Under the pieces are notes generated by a model that was given only the letters and a program-made list of their open reading frames with translations, was not told where the DNA came from and made no database searches. From contig CAMOLD010000064.1 in the NCBI GenBank assembly GCA_946618395.1, positions 1 through 7,184 of the forward strand: a DNA stretch of 7,184 bases. The letters are read 5' to 3'. How positions within the stretch are numbered: position 1 is the first letter of the stretch; each line of letters begins with the position of its first letter. Positions 6,037-7,184 of the stretch are shown one piece after another. The stretch is from an uncultured Clostridia bacterium. GTDB taxonomy: Bacteria; Bacillota; Clostridia; Oscillospirales; CAG-272. The position numbers were made by a program, and so were the translations under genes.

Positions 6037-7146
6037 CTATTCTTTTGTGACCCAAAGGTTCAAATCCCATGCCGGAATGCCGGCGTCCCGCCGCAGATAG
6101 AAGCGGTTGTATTCTGGAAACGATTTTTGCAACAGCAACGGGAGCGCAAAAAAGTCGTCTACGCGGTGGTAAACCGATACCAGTAGTTTGGGAAACGAGC
6201 GCAGAATCGTTTTTTGCGAGCCTTCCAGCGCCTCGCGCTCCGAACCTTCCACATCGTATTTAATCAAGTCAACGTGGGTGGGTCCGGTAACGTCATCCAA
6301 AGGCAGAGCGCGCACCGATTGGATTTTGACCGGGCGACTTTCCAGAGCCGCCGAGCGGTTGGCAAGTGCGCCGGCGTTGCGGTTGCCGCTGCCATCAAAT
6401 TGCAGTTCCCCCGCGGTGTTCCATGCCGCGGCTTGAATGGGAAACAGAGAAAAGCGCTTTTCGGTTTCGGCATAGGCGGCAAGCTTGCGGTAGCTATGCG
6501 GATCGGGTTCCATTGCAAACACGGTTTGCAGGTTCAGCGCGACCTGTGCAAGCTTTTGAACGGTATCGCCCGTGTAGGCACCCAAATCGGCGTAAATTTG
6601 CACCTGTTCGGGACGAAGGATATTCTTTTCAATTTCAGTTGGATCGCTGACCGCTTCAAACAGATGGCTTACTTCTCCCGTCCATTTGTAAGTCAATACC
6701 AAATCGAAAATCCTGCGCGATTCTTCGTCGGAAAACAGATCCCGCGCGGCAAGAATTTCGGCGCGGTGTTCCTTGGCAAACGCGCGGGTAAACAGCCCCT
6801 CGCCAAAGGCGGGAACGTCGGGCGCGAGGAGGGTTGCCTGCGCCGCAATCCTCTTTGCGTTTTCCAAAACCTCGGGGCGCGCGGAGGCAAACGCCATCAG
6901 CACAATCGGTTTTTCGTCACCGCACAAACCTTTTGTTTCCGCCCATGATGTAACCGAAAAGCCGCGAAAACAGCGGTTCCGCACGAATCCGTCGCTGGCG
7001 AAAATGCCGGAGATCGGGATGTTCCGCACTTCGCAAACGTCCAAAATTTTATCGGCGCCGTTGCCGGTTCCCCAAAGGAAAATCGGGCGGCGTTCGGCGG
7101 CAAGGCGCTCCCAAAGATCGGGCAAATCGAATAATTTTTCTATCAT
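6037..7146 (-). CDS. FkbM-family SAM-dependent methyltransferase with N-terminal Rossmann-like domain
   Basis: Predicted methyltransferase of 369 residues. The C-terminal FkbM domain (about 180-369) shows SAM-binding motif I YADLGAYTGDTV (185-196), an acidic strand end FAMEPDPHSYRKL (210-222), the family motif DLIKYDVEGSEREALEG (293-309) and SVYHRVDDFF (324-333). FkbM enzymes typically O-methylate sugars or natural products. The N-terminal part (about 20-75) has a second nucleotide-fold signature, FLWGTGNGADKIL (23-35), like the Rossmann-type domains joined to FkbM domains in polysaccharide-related proteins. No membrane segment or signal peptide is seen. The target is unknown, since no glycosyltransferase lies in the window; glycan or glycoprotein methylation is inference. 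The start at 7146 has AAGGAG five bases upstream. The frame stays open to the window edge, so a longer N-terminus cannot be excluded. Confidence 0.88.
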   Translation of the reverse strand: MIEKLFDLPDLWERLAAERRPIFLWGTGNGADKILDVCEVRNIPISGIFASDGFVRNRCFRGFSVTSWAETKGLCGDEKPIVLMAFASARPEVLENAKRIAAQATLLAPDVPAFGEGLFTRAFAKEHRAEILAARDLFSDEESRRIFDLVLTYKWTGEVSHLFEAVSDPTEIEKNILRPEQVQIYADLGAYTGDTVQKLAQVALNLQTVFAMEPDPHSYRKLAAYAETEKRFSLFPIQAAAWNTAGELQFDGSGNRNAGALANRSAALESRPVKIQSVRALPLDDVTGPTHVDLIKYDVEGSEREALEGSQKTILRSFPKLLVSVYHRVDDFFALPLLLQKSFPEYNRFYLRRDAGIPAWDLNLWVTKE

Positions 7147-7184
7147 GGGCGCTCCTTTCCGAAAAATGGATTGACAAAACAGAC
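7143..7184 (-). CDS. Possible C-terminal end of an upstream gene (partial, uncertain)
   Basis: One minus-strand frame from the right edge is open for 13 codons and ends in TGA at 7145-7143, overlapping the methyltransferase ATG as ATGA. The same 4-base overlap joins three gene pairs of the rnf operon. No -10 element is visible in these 38 bases, which fits read-through from an upstream gene. The fragment is too short to identify, and the overlap could be chance. Confidence 0.25.
   Translation of the reverse strand, partial: VCFVNPFFGKERP

Noticed and set aside
6214..6948. Plus-strand open frame of 244 codons
   Set aside because: It is antisense to the FkbM methyltransferase, whose motifs are clear on the other strand.
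1..7184. CRISPR arrays, insertion sequences, tRNA or rRNA genes
   Set aside because: No spaced direct repeats, transposase motifs, terminal inverted repeats or tRNA-like cloverleaf sequences were seen. The window is almost fully occupied by minus-strand coding sequence.

Overview
The window is chromosomal DNA from an anaerobic Gram-positive bacterium, most likely a Clostridia member (Oscillospiraceae/Ruminococcaceae-like). This is inferred from four things: the rnfCDGEAB gene order, clostridial-type RnfB, RnfE and RnfG variants, strong AGGAGG-type ribosome binding sites, and a consensus sigma-A promoter. Base composition looks balanced to slightly G+C-rich. Every gene I can support lies on the minus strand, so transcription runs from high to low coordinates.

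Region 1 (7146 to 5547) holds a two-gene unit. It has a FkbM-family SAM-dependent methyltransferase with an extra N-terminal Rossmann-like domain, then, 16 bases later, a MutT-like Nudix hydrolase. A GC-rich hairpin with a T-run ends this unit (5513-5539). At the right edge, 14 codons of a possible upstream gene end in a TGA that overlaps the methyltransferase start (ATGA), so the unit may begin outside the window.

Region 2 (5512 to 5394) is a short A+T-rich gap. It carries a perfect promoter (TTGACA, 17-base spacer, TATAAT) for the next operon.

Region 3 (5393 to 1, continuing off the left edge) is the rnf operon, in the order rnfC, rnfD, rnfG, rnfE, rnfA, rnfB (rnfB cut by the window end). 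It encodes the membrane-bound ferredoxin:NAD+ oxidoreductase, an ion-pumping respiratory complex. In outline, RnfB takes electrons from ferredoxin into Fe-S clusters, RnfA and RnfE hold a membrane [2Fe-2S] centre, RnfD and RnfG carry covalent FMN, and RnfC reduces NAD+. The energy released drives Na+ or H+ export. The genes are tightly packed: C/D, D/G and G/E overlap by 4 bases (ATGA), E/A are 2 bases apart and A/B are 12 apart, with the rnfB ribosome site overlapping the rnfA stop.

The core system is well known. The unusual parts are a double-length RnfG with two complete SGAT flavinylation motifs, where typical RnfG has one, and a four-cysteine tail on RnfE. No flavin transferase gene (apbE) is present here, although RnfD and RnfG need one.
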